Positions 29,059 to 38,291 of a DNA stretch of 64,000 nucleotides are shown here, in pieces; position 1 is the stretch's first letter; the number at the start of each line of letters is the position of its first letter. The notes beneath the pieces are model-generated. The model was not told the DNA's origin. It was given only the letters and a program-made list of their open reading frames with translations, and ran no database searches. Source of the stretch: Spirosoma sp. KCTC 42546 (lineage in GTDB: Bacteria > Bacteroidota > Bacteroidia > Cytophagales > Spirosomataceae); the NCBI RefSeq assembly GCF_006965485.1, contig NZ_CP041360.1, forward strand, positions 1,798,001 through 1,862,000, in the 5' to 3' direction. The translations under genes were made by a program, and so were the position numbers.

Positions 29059-31080
29059 TTACGCCGTCTCCTTCTTCAGTTTATCCCGTAACTGAAACAG
29101 CTCATCGCGTAAGCGGGCGGCCTCCAGGAAGTCGAGGTCTTTGGCGGCCCGTTCCATTTTGGATTGGGTTTCGTTGATCATTTTCTCCAGATCGCCTTTG
29201 CCCATGTAGCGGACTACTGGATCGGCGGCAATACGGATTTCCTCTGGTTCAACGTAGAAATGCTTCGCCTTCGAATCGGCCACTTTGGTTTGCCCCATAA
29301 TGGCTTCTCGTGACTTCAGGACGGTCATAGGCGTGATGCCGTTGTCCGTATTATATTCCAACTGAATAGCCCGGCGACGGTTCGTTTCGTCGATGGCTTT
29401 CTCCATGGAGCCTGTGATTCGGTCAGCATACATAATCACTTTCCCGTTCGAGTTACGAGCTGCCCGGCCAATGGTCTGAATCAATGACCGAATGTCGCGC
29501 AGAAAACCTTCTTTATCGGCATCCATGATGGCAACAAGCGATACTTCGGGTAAGTCGAGCCCCTCGCGGAGGAGGTTAACGCCAACCAGTACATCGAAGG
29601 TGCCCAGTCGAAGATCACGCAAAATTTCAACCCGATCCAGCGTTTTTACCTCCGAGTGAATATAACGGGTTTTTATGCCTACGCGATCAAGGTACTTTGT
29701 GAGTTCTTCAGCCATACGTTTGGTGAGGGTCGTTACCAAAACGCGCTCATGATTTTTGATGCGGCTGTCGATGGATTCGAGAAGATCGTCGATCTGATTC
29801 AGACTTGGACGAACCTCAATTTCTGGGTCGAGCAGGCCCGTGGGCCGAATGAGTTGCTCTACAATAACGCCATCGCTTTTGCGAAGTTCGTAGTCGGAGG
29901 GAGTGGCCGACACATAGATCGACTGCCCCGATAAATCTTCGAATTCCTGGAAGGTAAGCGGGCGGTTGTCCATGGCCGATGGAAGCCGGAAGCCGTAGTC
30001 GACGAGGGCTGTTTTGCGCGAGCGGTCGCCACCCCACATGGCCCGAATCTGTGGAATTGTAGCATGACTTTCGTCAATGACCATCAGGTAATCGTCGGGG
30101 AAATAGTCGAGCAGGCAGAACGGACGCTGACCCGGTTTTCGTTTATCAAAATAACGGGAATAGTTTTCTATACCCGAACAATAGCCTAGTTCACGCATCA
30201 TTTCGAGGTCGAACTCCGTGCGTTCCCGAATGCGTGTGGCTTCCTGTTCCCGCATCTCCGATTCGAAGTAGCGCACCTGTGCCACCATATCGTCCTGAAT
30301 TTCGTGGATGGCATTATTCAGTGTATCGCGACCGGTAACGAAGAGATTGGCCGGGAAGATCGTTACCATATTTTCGTTCGAAATTTTCCGGCCAGTGCTG
30401 GGATCAATCTGCTGGATCGTTTCAATTTCGTCGCCGAAGAAAATAACGCGGTAGGCAAAGTCGGCATAGGCAACGTACAGGTCAACGGTATCGCCTTTGA
30501 CCCGGAAATTACCGCGCTGAAATTCGCCTTCCGTACGGCTATACAGAATACTGACCAACTGGTGCAAAAACTGGTTCCGGCTCATTTGCTCCCCAACGCC
30601 AATCCTCACCACATTCCGCTTGAATTCTTCCGGATTGCCCATGCCATAAATGCAGGAGACAGACGCTACCACAATCACGTCGCGCCGACCACTCATCAGA
30701 GCCGACGTTGCTGCCAACCGCAGTTTATCGATTTCCTCGTTGATCGCGAGATCTTTCTCGATATACGTGTTCGTTGTGGCGATGAATGCTTCCGGCTGAT
30801 AATAGTCGTAATACGAGATGAAATACTCGACCGCATTTTCGGGGAAAAACTGCTTGAATTCGCCGTAAAGCTGGGCTGCCAGCGTTTTGTTATGGCTTAG
30901 AACGAGCGTTGGTCGGTTGGTCTGCGCAATAAGGTTGGCGACGGTGAATGTCTTGCCTGATCCCGTGACCCCAAGTAATACCTGTGCGGGTTCGCCTTCA
31001 TTTACGCCCTTGACCAACTTTTCAATTGCTTTCGGCTGGTCGCCGGTCGGTTGAAATTCAGAGGTTAATTTGAAGTTCAT
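29059..31080 (-). CDS. uvrB: excinuclease ABC subunit B
   Basis: 673 residues, standard UvrB length. It is the DNA-damage-verifying helicase-like subunit of nucleotide excision repair, receiving damaged DNA from UvrA and recruiting UvrC. Visible are the Walker A motif LLGVTGSGKTFTVANLI, the beta-hairpin YYDYYQPEAFIATTNTYIEK, the DESH box, the helicase motifs VLVGVNLLREGLDLPEV and QTIGRAARNSNGK, and the C-terminal UVR motif that binds UvrC (LEKMINETQSKMERAAKDLD). It stands alone, with no uvrA or uvrC nearby, as is usual. Confidence 0.98.
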   Translation of the reverse strand: MNFKLTSEFQPTGDQPKAIEKLVKGVNEGEPAQVLLGVTGSGKTFTVANLIAQTNRPTLVLSHNKTLAAQLYGEFKQFFPENAVEYFISYYDYYQPEAFIATTNTYIEKDLAINEEIDKLRLAATSALMSGRRDVIVVASVSCIYGMGNPEEFKRNVVRIGVGEQMSRNQFLHQLVSILYSRTEGEFQRGNFRVKGDTVDLYVAYADFAYRVIFFGDEIETIQQIDPSTGRKISNENMVTIFPANLFVTGRDTLNNAIHEIQDDMVAQVRYFESEMREQEATRIRERTEFDLEMMRELGYCSGIENYSRYFDKRKPGQRPFCLLDYFPDDYLMVIDESHATIPQIRAMWGGDRSRKTALVDYGFRLPSAMDNRPLTFQEFEDLSGQSIYVSATPSDYELRKSDGVIVEQLIRPTGLLDPEIEVRPSLNQIDDLLESIDSRIKNHERVLVTTLTKRMAEELTKYLDRVGIKTRYIHSEVKTLDRVEILRDLRLGTFDVLVGVNLLREGLDLPEVSLVAIMDADKEGFLRDIRSLIQTIGRAARNSNGKVIMYADRITGSMEKAIDETNRRRAIQLEYNTDNGITPMTVLKSREAIMGQTKVADSKAKHFYVEPEEIRIAADPVVRYMGKGDLEKMINETQSKMERAAKDLDFLEAARLRDELFQLRDKLKKETA

Positions 31081-31190
31081 TAGTTGCGTTTAGAATCTGG
31101 CTAATTTACGAAGATTTGGGCTGGATTGCAAGGACACTTTTTAACTTGTTACTTGCTGATTCATTCCCAATTTGCAGCGTCAGGAACTAT

Positions 31191-31775
31191 ATGAGCCCCG
31201 ATTCTACTACTAACCCATTTGACCCGATAAACGTTATTAGTTCATCCGGCGAATCCATACAAATTCGATTATTGGAGCCCTCCGATGCGCCAAAACTCCT
31301 TGATTATTTTACTGGCTTATCGGCCCAAACCCGTCAGTATTTCGGCCCACATCCCTTCGATTCGGAAACCGTAAATACGATCTGCAATACTTTAGATCCA
31401 AAAGAATGTGCCCGAATTGTTGCGCTTTCACCGGAGCATGAACGTATTCTGGCTTATGTTCTGGTAAGTTCTGGCGCAACACCTGCTGATGTAGTTCGGT
31501 ATAAATCCCTGGGAATTGATATAAATGCCGAAACGGATTGTTCACTGGCACCGTCTATTGCAGATGCCTACCAGAGCCAGCGTCTAGGCAATTTTCTGAT
31601 GGAAAAAGCATTAGCCGTGGCAAAGGGAATGCTTAAAAAACGAGTGATTTTGTGGGGTGGGGTACAGGCTCGTAACGAACGGGCTGTTCGGTATTACCGA
31701 AAATACGGCTTTGTGGAACTGGGGCAGTTTGAGACGGATGTGCTTAACTACGATATGTACCTTTCGTTGGAGTAA
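31191..31775 (+). CDS. GNAT-family acetyltransferase
   Basis: 194 residues from ATG 31191; an upstream TTG would add 25 non-conserved residues. The GNAT fold can be followed from SIQIRLLEPSDAPKLLDYF through CARIVALSPEHERILAYVLV and the acetyl-CoA loop region IADAYQSQRLGNFLMEKALA to ARNERAVRYYRKYGFVELG. QSQRLG corresponds to the pyrophosphate-binding Q/R-x-x-G-x-G/A loop but lacks the second Gly. Substrate unknown. A 29-bp hairpin separates it from the convergent SDR gene. Confidence 0.85.
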   Translation: MSPDSTTNPFDPINVISSSGESIQIRLLEPSDAPKLLDYFTGLSAQTRQYFGPHPFDSETVNTICNTLDPKECARIVALSPEHERILAYVLVSSGATPADVVRYKSLGIDINAETDCSLAPSIADAYQSQRLGNFLMEKALAVAKGMLKKRVILWGGVQARNERAVRYYRKYGFVELGQFETDVLNYDMYLSLE

Positions 31776-31784
31776 GCAGTAAAT

Positions 31785-31864
31785 AGATTCTATAGTTTCT
31801 GTGGATTCTATTGATACGTTCAAATGAACTTAGGACGATAGAATCCGTAGAAACCATAGAATCT
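31785..31864. repeat. 29-bp near-perfect inverted repeat built of 9-bp units
   Basis: Arms 31785-31813 and 31836-31864 pair with three G-U and one A-C position. The left arm steps in 9-bp units (GATTCTATA GTTTCTGTG GATTCTATT). The loop holds an inner GTTC/GAAC pair. It lies between the convergent GNAT and SDR genes. Confidence 0.88.
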
Positions 31865-31876
31865 GAATTATACGTG

Positions 31877-32650
31877 TTAGCTGTTTAGTCTTATCGATCC
31901 TCCATCCAGCGGGTAGTCGCATCCGGTTAGAAAGCCTGCTTCGTCGGAGCAGAGGTATAAGGCTAACGCGCCAACCTCTGTTGGTTCAGCCATACGACCA
32001 ATAGGCTGGGCTTTTGATAATTTCTCGAACATTTCGGCTTCCCGACCTGCGTAGGTTCTCGCAATGAATCCATCCACAAAAGGCGTATGTACCCGAGCAG
32101 GTGAAATACAGTTGCAGCGAATGTTATCATTTAAATAATCCTTCGCTACAGAAAGCGTCATAGTCAACACGGCACCTTTGCTCATCGAATAGGCAAAGCG
32201 ATCGGCGAGGCCCAATGTAGCCGCTATCGATGCCATGTTCAGAACTACACCGCCACCATTGGCTTTCAAATGTGGAATCGTGGCATACAGGCAGTTGTAA
32301 ACGCCCTTAACATTGATACGGAAAATGCGGTCGAAGTCGGCTTCCGACGTGCTTTCAACTGTGCCAATGTGCGACACACCTGCGTTGTTAACCAGAATAT
32401 GAATCGGTCCCTGCTCTGCAATTTGATTGATAACCTCAATCGCTTGCTGCTGATTTGATACATCAACGGCGTGGCTTGTTGCCTGACCGCCCGCCTGTTG
32501 AATCTCGCTGGCAGCCTGCTCGGCCTGGTCTTTGTTAAGGTCAAGGATATAAACTGATGCGCCTGCCTGGGCAAACGTCTTCGAAATGGCCAGCCCAATA
32601 CCGCTGGCTCCCCCTGTAATGAGGGCGGTTTTGTTTTTGAGTGAGAACAT
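31877..32650 (-). CDS. short-chain dehydrogenase/reductase
   Basis: 257 residues from ATG 32650; a longer start would read through the purine-rich hairpin and is rejected. Classical SDR signatures: TGGASGIGLAISKTF (NAD(P) binding), ILVNNAGVSHIG, the catalytic Ser in LNMASIAATLG, the YSMSK motif (Tyr and Lys) and the C-terminal GALALYLCSDEAGFLTGCDY PLDGG pattern. It follows the altronate-dehydratase-type gene on the same strand, 103 bp apart, suggesting a shared sugar-acid pathway in which it would oxidise or reduce a sugar or sugar acid. The exact substrate is not visible. Confidence 0.92.
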   Translation of the reverse strand: MFSLKNKTALITGGASGIGLAISKTFAQAGASVYILDLNKDQAEQAASEIQQAGGQATSHAVDVSNQQQAIEVINQIAEQGPIHILVNNAGVSHIGTVESTSEADFDRIFRINVKGVYNCLYATIPHLKANGGGVVLNMASIAATLGLADRFAYSMSKGAVLTMTLSVAKDYLNDNIRCNCISPARVHTPFVDGFIARTYAGREAEMFEKLSKAQPIGRMAEPTEVGALALYLCSDEAGFLTGCDYPLDGGSIRLNS

Positions 32651-32657
32651 AGTTGAA

Positions 32658-32756
32658 GGGATAAAGGAGGAAAGGGAAAAAGGAGGAAGGAAAAGACAGG
32701 ACGCTCGATTATTTTCTTCTTTGTCCCTTTCTTCCTTCCTCCTTTTCCTCCCTCTA
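32658..32756. repeat. purine-rich/pyrimidine-rich imperfect inverted repeat
   Basis: A purine tract (about 32658-32697) faces a pyrimidine tract (about 32713-32755); the two pair over roughly 28 positions at about 70 percent. GGAGGAAAGGGAA in the purine arm is identical to a word in the hairpin at 63141-63231. It lies between two same-strand genes, and its end touches the stop codon of the dehydratase gene. Confidence 0.65.
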
Positions 32757-34412
32757 TAGTGAAACACCCCGTTTCCAGGGAATAAAGTCGTCTTGGCCTA
32801 GGCGTTCGGCCTGGGTTGTTTCTTCGCCCGAAGCCAGTCGGATAATGTATTCGAGCAGTGCATCGGCATTTTGGGCAATACTTTGCTCGCCGTCGATAAT
32901 AGGGCCACTATCGAAGTCAATTACATCGGGCATTCTGTTTTTAAGAATGGTATTCGTCGATACTTTAACGACCGGGCAAACTGGGTTGCCGGTGGGTGTG
33001 CCGAGGCCGGTGGTAAACAGAATGACGTTAGTGCCCGAACCCGCCATGCCGGTTGTGGCTTCTACATCGTTGCCAGGCGTGCAAAGTAGGCTCAGACCGG
33101 GAGTAGTAGCTGGTTCGGCGTAATCCAGTACGTCGGCAACGGGGGCTGTTCCACCTTTTTTAGCCGCACCCGCCGACTTAATGGCATCGGTAATTAGTCC
33201 GTCTTTGATATTGCCCGGCGACGGATTCATGTCGAACCCTGATCCAACGGCTTCGGCCTGAGCCGAGTAATCGCCCATCAGGGTAATGAATTTCTGGGCT
33301 TTGGCTAGATCTTCTGTACGATTGATGAGTTCCTGCTCAACCCCGTTGAGTTCCGGAAATTCGGCCAGCACCGTTTTGCCGCCTAGCGCTACAAGGGTAT
33401 CAGACAGGTGGCCTAAAACGGGATTGGCTGAAATACCCGAAAAGCCATCGGAGCCACCGCATTTCAGACCAACGGTTAGGGCGCTCAGTGGAGCGGGTTG
33501 TCGTTCTAGTTTATTGATTTCAACTAAGCCCAGAAAGGTTTCTTTAATAGCCTCCGACATGAGCGCGTACTCGGTTCCGGCCTGTTGCTCGAATAATAAC
33601 AATGGTTTGTTAAATTTCGGATTCTGCCGCTTGATTTCGGCTGAAATCATATCGGTTTGTAAGTGCTGACATCCTAAACTCAATACCGTTGCTCCGGCTA
33701 CATTGGGGTTGTTGATGAACCCGGCCAACAGCGAGCCCAAATAACCTGAATCCTGGCGGGTGCCGCCACAGCCCATCTCATGGGTCAGGAATTTAATGCC
33801 GTCAATATTTTTGAATGGCCGCTTTGCGGCATGGTTGCCCAACTGCGAAGGCTCAACAAACGGCTGCATCTTTTTGATGACATCCATTTCGCCCGCTTTG
33901 TATAAACTCAGAAGCTCATGAACGTTTTCGCGGTAGATGTCGGGTTGCGCATAGCCCAGTTCGCGTTCAAAGGCGTCTTTCAGGATCAGCACATTCCGAT
34001 TCTCGCAGAAAACCAGCGGCACCACCAGCCAATAGTTACGGGTACCAACGCTGCCATCGGCGCGGTGGTAGCCCATGAATGTGCGGTTCTGCCAGGACGA
34101 AACATCGGGCGGCTGCCAGGAGTAGGGCTGTTTTTTGTCGAGACCGTACTGATCGGAATCGTGTTTTAGGTTAAACGTTGTGATCGGCTCTCCCCGCTTG
34201 ATGGGTTGGGTCGCTTTGCCAACCAGCACACCGTACATCGTGATCGGATCGCCGGGTTGCCGGTCTTCGGTCACAAATTTATGTTTGGCTCCAACGGCGT
34301 AAGGCAGCTCGTAAGTATCATTTTCAAATTCAATGTGCTCTCCTGCCGACAGGTTGCGAAGGGCTACGATAACATTATCGCCAGGATGAACTTTCAGGAC
34401 ACGGGCAGTCAT
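32754..34412 (-). CDS. UxaA-family altronate/galactarate dehydratase
   Basis: 552 residues, the length of full UxaA with both parts. An N-terminal SAF-like domain (about 1-95: [34 protein letters not shown]) is followed by the large catalytic domain, with [63 protein letters not shown] and [13 protein letters not shown]. Cys and His residues in these motifs bind the metal. UxaA dehydrates D-altronate to 2-keto-3-deoxygluconate; relatives act on galactarate or other sugar acids. With the SDR gene downstream it probably forms a small sugar-acid catabolic operon. Confidence 0.9.
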   Translation of the reverse strand: MTARVLKVHPGDNVIVALRNLSAGEHIEFENDTYELPYAVGAKHKFVTEDRQPGDPITMYGVLVGKATQPIKRGEPITTFNLKHDSDQYGLDKKQPYSWQPPDVSSWQNRTFMGYHRADGSVGTRNYWLVVPLVFCENRNVLILKDAFERELGYAQPDIYRENVHELLSLYKAGEMDVIKKMQPFVEPSQLGNHAAKRPFKNIDGIKFLTHEMGCGGTRQDSGYLGSLLAGFINNPNVAGATVLSLGCQHLQTDMISAEIKRQNPKFNKPLLLFEQQAGTEYALMSEAIKETFLGLVEINKLERQPAPLSALTVGLKCGGSDGFSGISANPVLGHLSDTLVALGGKTVLAEFPELNGVEQELINRTEDLAKAQKFITLMGDYSAQAEAVGSGFDMNPSPGNIKDGLITDAIKSAGAAKKGGTAPVADVLDYAEPATTPGLSLLCTPGNDVEATTGMAGSGTNVILFTTGLGTPTGNPVCPVVKVSTNTILKNRMPDVIDFDSGPIIDGEQSIAQNADALLEYIIRLASGEETTQAERLGQDDFIPWKRGVSL

Positions 34413-34546
34413 TAGAAAAACTATTTTTTAGACTAAAGAGACGCAATAGGCCGAAATATACCACCTCTCCGCAAAAACTTTATCCATGTTGTTGCGAATG
34501 TGAGCACCATTGCCAAGTTTTAAGACTTAATTCCTACCCGTTACCG

Positions 34547-35767
34547 ATGCCTCCACTTTCTTCTGTAAACCAAACCGGCTTTCTGGCTGGTCGACTGATG
34601 TCTATGGACGTCTATCGAGGCTTTGTCATGACCTTGATGGCTGCCGAAATCCTGCAATTTGACCATCTTCACGAAGCCTTTCCCGATAGTGCTTTCTGGG
34701 CATTTCTGGCTCATCACCAGAGCCACGTTGCGTGGGCTGGCTGCTCATTACACGATCTGATTCAACCGTCGTTTTCATTTTTGGTCGGGGTGGCTTTACC
34801 CTATTCAATTGCCAGTCGGGTCAAGCAGGGGCAATCATTCCCGGTACAGGTGGGTCATGCGTTCCGGCGGTCATTGATTTTAATTTTGCTCGGCATTTTT
34901 CTACGCTCCACCCATGCTGATCAAACGCGGTTTACGTTTGAGGATACACTCACACAAATAGGCTTGGGTTACCCATTTCTATTTTTAATCGGTAGCGCCC
35001 CCAAGCCCCGAACTGCCTGGATAGCCTTCGGCGTAATTCTGGTTGGCTACTGGTTAGCGTTTATCCTTTATCCGGCTCCTGGGGTGTCTCCCGGCACAGT
35101 TTTTGATTTTAGTGCGGTTGGTGTCCCGTCAGACTGGCCGGAGCATTATACTGGATTAATGGCCCATTTTGATAAAAATAGTAATCTGGCCTGGGCTTTT
35201 GATACCTGGTTCCTTAATCTGTTTCCGCGCGAGAACCCATTTTTATTCAATGGGGGAGGGTATGCCACCCTTAGTTTCATTCCTACCCTTGGCACTATGT
35301 TGCTGGGTTTACAAGCTGGCCGGTGGTTACGGTCGGGGATGACAGAGCGTGAAATTCTAAAACATTTCCTGATTGCGGGGGCTATCGGCCTGGTTAGTGG
35401 CGTTCTGCTGCATGTTGCCGGTATTTGTCCCATTGTCAAACGAATCTGGACGCCTGCCTGGGTGCTCTTCAGTGGTGGCTGGTGCTTTTGGTTACTGGCG
35501 CTTTTCTACGGCGTTATCGATGTGGCTGGTAAACGAAAATGGGCGTTTCCGCTGGTTGTTGTGGGAATGAACTCCATTGCTATTTACTGTCTGGTGCACC
35601 TGATCGACAAGTTTATTATCACATCCTTATATACACACTTGGGTCACGGGCCTTTTCAGGTGTTTGGTACCACGTATGAGCCACTATTAATCGGCCTTGT
35701 TACGCTGGCTATTTTTTACCTTATTCTTCGGTGGATGTACCGCCGTAATTTATTTATCCGAATCTAA
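34547..35767 (+). CDS. HGSNAT-like multi-membrane acyltransferase (DUF5009/DUF1624 type)
   Basis: 406 residues, about ten membrane segments. The N-terminus carries the family hallmark [16 protein letters not shown], followed by [20 protein letters not shown] and [16 protein letters not shown]. Later segments include [30 protein letters not shown] and [19 protein letters not shown]. The human relative, heparan-alpha-glucosaminide N-acetyltransferase, moves acetyl groups across the membrane onto sugars. In Bacteroidota these genes often accompany polysaccharide use; the substrate here is unknown. Adenine deaminase starts 4 bp after its stop, so they are very likely co-transcribed. Confidence 0.87.
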   Translation: MPPLSSVNQTGFLAGRLMSMDVYRGFVMTLMAAEILQFDHLHEAFPDSAFWAFLAHHQSHVAWAGCSLHDLIQPSFSFLVGVALPYSIASRVKQGQSFPVQVGHAFRRSLILILLGIFLRSTHADQTRFTFEDTLTQIGLGYPFLFLIGSAPKPRTAWIAFGVILVGYWLAFILYPAPGVSPGTVFDFSAVGVPSDWPEHYTGLMAHFDKNSNLAWAFDTWFLNLFPRENPFLFNGGGYATLSFIPTLGTMLLGLQAGRWLRSGMTEREILKHFLIAGAIGLVSGVLLHVAGICPIVKRIWTPAWVLFSGGWCFWLLALFYGVIDVAGKRKWAFPLVVVGMNSIAIYCLVHLIDKFIITSLYTHLGHGPFQVFGTTYEPLLIGLVTLAIFYLILRWMYRRNLFIRI

Positions 35768-35770
35768 TGT

Positions 35771-37471
35771 ATGATCACGGCTAATATCCTGAATCTCTTC
35801 GATCAAACGATTTTTTATGGCACGCTCACCGTCGAAAATGGGCGGATCAACGAGATTCATCGTCTTGGGCCCGAACGTCCGGGTGAACCTTATGTACTGC
35901 CCGGTTTTGTCGATGCCCACGTTCATGTGGAAAGTTCTTTGCTAACGCCCCCGCAGTTTGCCCGGTTGGCTGTTGTGCACGGAACGGTGGCCACGGTGTC
36001 GGACCCGCATGAGATCGGGAATGTGCTTGGTGTAGCCGGTGTGCACTACATGATTGATGAGGCTCGCCGGGTTCCCTTTAAATTTATGTTTGGCGCACCC
36101 TCCTGCGTTCCGGCCACAACGTTCGAGACGGCTGGTGCTACCATCAGTGTGAAAGATGTTCGGAACTTACTGGCACTGAAAGAAATAGGCTACCTGGCCG
36201 AAATGATGAATTTTCCGGGTGTGCTACATCAGGACCCCGACGTAATGGCTAAAATCGCCCTGGCCAATGCATTCAATAAGCCTGTTGATGGCCACGCTCC
36301 TGGCTTAACTGGCGACGATGCCCAGCGCTACATGGATGCTGGTATCACCACCGACCATGAATGTTTTACCTACGAAGAGGGTCTGGATAAAGCGAAACGG
36401 GGTATGAATATTCTCATTCGTGAAGGAAGTGCCGCCCGTAACTTCGAAGCTCTGATTCCACTGCTGGCTGAGTTCCCACAGCAGATTATGTTCTGTTCGG
36501 ACGATAAACATCCGGATACACTGTCAGAAGGCCACATCAATCAGTTAGTTGTACGGGCTTTGGCAAAAGGTCATTCTCTGTGGAATGTACTCCGGGCGGC
36601 CTGTTTAAATCCGGTCTTACATTATCGACTACCCGTTGGTTTGCTTCGCGAGGGTGACCCTGCTGATTATATCGTGGTTGATAATCTGCGGGAATTTCAT
36701 ATCCAGCAAACCGTAATTAATGGTGAGATCGTAGCTGAAAATGGCCAATCGAACATACCCGATTTGCGGAGCGAACACGTCAATCAGTTTAGCTGCTCAC
36801 CTAAGAAACCGGAGGATTTTTTGGTGAAAATGGAGTCTGCGGGATTAATCCGGGTCATTGAAGCACTCGATGGGCAGCTCATCACCAACGAACTTCACCT
36901 GGAACCCAAACTGGAGAACAACCAAATTGTGCCGGATGTGGAGCGGGATATTCTGAAAATGGTTGTCGTTAATCGGTATCAGGACGCTCCTCCAGCTATT
37001 GCTTTCATTAAAAACTTTGGGTTGAAACACGGGGCCATTGCCTCGTCGGTTGGGCATGATTCGCATAATATTACGGCGGTTGGTTGCGATGATGACAGTA
37101 TCTGCAAAGCCGTCAATCTGGTGATAGAAGCTCGGGGAGGGTTATCGGCGGTGGGGAGTGAGCATGGGGCCAGGGGCATGGGGCATGGGCTTTCCTCTCC
37201 TCACACCCCCCTGCCCCCTGCCCCTGGCCCCCTACTACTCCCGTTGCCGGTGGCAGGCCTAATGACCGATACCGATGGGTATGATGTAGCTACACAATAT
37301 ACATTACTCGATCAGTTCGCAAAGCAGGAATTAGGGAGTATGCTGGCAGCGCCATTTATGACCTTATCCTTTATGGCTCTATTGGTTATTCCAAACCTGA
37401 AATTAAGTGATAAAGGATTGTTTGATGGAAAAAGGTTCACTTTTGTGTCGATGCAAACGGAAAATGCGTGA
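35771..37471 (+). CDS. ade: adenine deaminase with in-frame hairpin-derived insert
   Basis: 566 residues. It converts adenine to hypoxanthine and ammonia in purine salvage. The amidohydrolase metal ligands are visible (DAHVHVESS, DGHAPGLTG, TTDHECFTYEE, CSDDKHPDTL), with PAVGLM-type C-terminal motifs (LPVAGLMTDTDGYD, APFMTLSFMALLVIPNLKL). Between VIEARGGLSAVG and LLLPLPVAGLM stands a Gly/Pro/His-rich stretch of roughly 25 residues, encoded by the inverted repeat at 37166-37231. Other adenine deaminases have only a short loop here, so the insert is probably recent and tolerated. The frame is intact. Confidence 0.93.
   Translation: MITANILNLFDQTIFYGTLTVENGRINEIHRLGPERPGEPYVLPGFVDAHVHVESSLLTPPQFARLAVVHGTVATVSDPHEIGNVLGVAGVHYMIDEARRVPFKFMFGAPSCVPATTFETAGATISVKDVRNLLALKEIGYLAEMMNFPGVLHQDPDVMAKIALANAFNKPVDGHAPGLTGDDAQRYMDAGITTDHECFTYEEGLDKAKRGMNILIREGSAARNFEALIPLLAEFPQQIMFCSDDKHPDTLSEGHINQLVVRALAKGHSLWNVLRAACLNPVLHYRLPVGLLREGDPADYIVVDNLREFHIQQTVINGEIVAENGQSNIPDLRSEHVNQFSCSPKKPEDFLVKMESAGLIRVIEALDGQLITNELHLEPKLENNQIVPDVERDILKMVVVNRYQDAPPAIAFIKNFGLKHGAIASSVGHDSHNITAVGCDDDSICKAVNLVIEARGGLSAVGSEHGARGMGHGLSSPHTPLPPAPGPLLLPLPVAGLMTDTDGYDVATQYTLLDQFAKQELGSMLAAPFMTLSFMALLVIPNLKLSDKGLFDGKRFTFVSMQTENA
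37166..37231. repeat. inverted repeat inside the adenine deaminase coding region
   Basis: Arms 37166-37189 and 37208-37231 pair at 22 of 24 positions; loop 18 nt (37190-37207). The left arm reads in 7-bp steps of GGGGCAT. A weaker flank (37153-37165 with 37232-37242) extends it. Composition, G-rich on one side and C-rich on the other, is unlike the rest of the gene but like the intergenic hairpins. Confidence 0.9.
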
Positions 37472-37518
37472 CCATAAAAAAAAAATTTAAGTACTTTTTT
37501 TAATTCTATTTTTTATGG
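37472..37518 (+). terminator. possible terminator after ade
   Basis: CCATAAAAAA (37472-37481) pairs with TTTTTTATGG (37509-37518), with further A-run/T-run pairing inside. It follows the ade stop codon closely. AT-rich stems are weak, so the call is tentative. Confidence 0.4.
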
Positions 37519-37566
37519 GTAAGTTTACACACCCCAAGGCTATTCCTAACCTTTACCCTCTCTATC

Positions 37567-38166
37567 ATGGCTCGCTCCCGTACTCAAATCGGACCCGACG
37601 ACGAAACACTGTGGAATCTGTTTCGTAGTGGTGATGAAAATGCGTTTGCCCGACTGTATCAAAATTATGTTCAAACCCTTTACCATTATTGCGCCCATTT
37701 TGCCACCGACCGGGCGTTGATTAAAGATTGCATCCACGATTTGTTCGTTGAACTCTGGAAGCACCGCACAACCATCGGACCAACCACTTCGGTACGGTTC
37801 TATCTGATGGCTTCAATTAAACGTAAGCTGGTTCGACACCTGACCGCCGAACAGAAATTAGTTAGTCAGGACGACATGATCAATGGTCGGCGCGTTGGCG
37901 ATACGCTTCCGGGTGCTGATCCATCCCATGAAAACCTGTTAATTGCCCACGAGGAAGATTCGTTTATGAATGACTGCCTGCATCAGGCCCTCGAAAAATT
38001 ACCCCGTCGTCAGCGCGAAGCTGTTCATTTACGGTATTTTCAGAACATGAGTAATGAAGAGATTTCGGCCCTCATGCACATTAACATTCAGTCTGTTTAC
38101 AATTTGATTTTTGGTGCTATGAGCAACCTCAAGCGTTATGTTACGCTCGAAAATGTGTCGCTCTGA
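37567..38166 (+). CDS. ECF-family sigma factor
   Basis: 199 residues. Region 2 (about 12-85) shows FRSGDENAFARLYQNYVQTL, IKDCIHDLFVELWKHR and TSVRFYLMASIKRKLVRHL. Region 4 (about 135-195) shows LEKLPRRQREAVHLRYFQN and the helix-turn-helix EISALMHINIQSVYNLIFGA. It is of the FecI-like group common in Bacteroidota, but no FecR gene follows, so it is an orphan here. A clear terminator stands 27 bp after the stop, so it is transcribed by itself. Confidence 0.93.
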   Translation: MARSRTQIGPDDETLWNLFRSGDENAFARLYQNYVQTLYHYCAHFATDRALIKDCIHDLFVELWKHRTTIGPTTSVRFYLMASIKRKLVRHLTAEQKLVSQDDMINGRRVGDTLPGADPSHENLLIAHEEDSFMNDCLHQALEKLPRRQREAVHLRYFQNMSNEEISALMHINIQSVYNLIFGAMSNLKRYVTLENVSL

Positions 38167-38192
38167 CGCTGACTATTCCTAACCTATTCTCC

Positions 38193-38230
38193 AACCCGGT
38201 AACTGTAAATTAGTTGCCGGGTTTTTGTTT
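38193..38230 (+). terminator. intrinsic terminator after the ECF sigma gene
   Basis: AACCCGGTAACT (38193-38204) pairs with AGTTGCCGGGTT (38212-38223), one G-U, with a 7-nt loop and a following run TTTTTGTTTT. Textbook Rho-independent form. Confidence 0.92.
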
Positions 38231-38291
38231 TAGAACCAGCAATTCCTGACCACACTTGGCAATTTTTATATCATTGGGGTAACTTCGTTGA

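Noticed and set aside
30304..30900. A 198-codon plus-strand frame antisense to uvrB
   Set aside because: uvrB is conserved over its whole length on the opposite strand; the antisense product has no start context or recognisable motif.
32651..32767. Extended N-terminus for the SDR
   Set aside because: It reads through the purine-rich hairpin and into the upstream gene end, giving a Lys/Arg/Glu-rich leader; ATG 32650 gives the normal SDR start.
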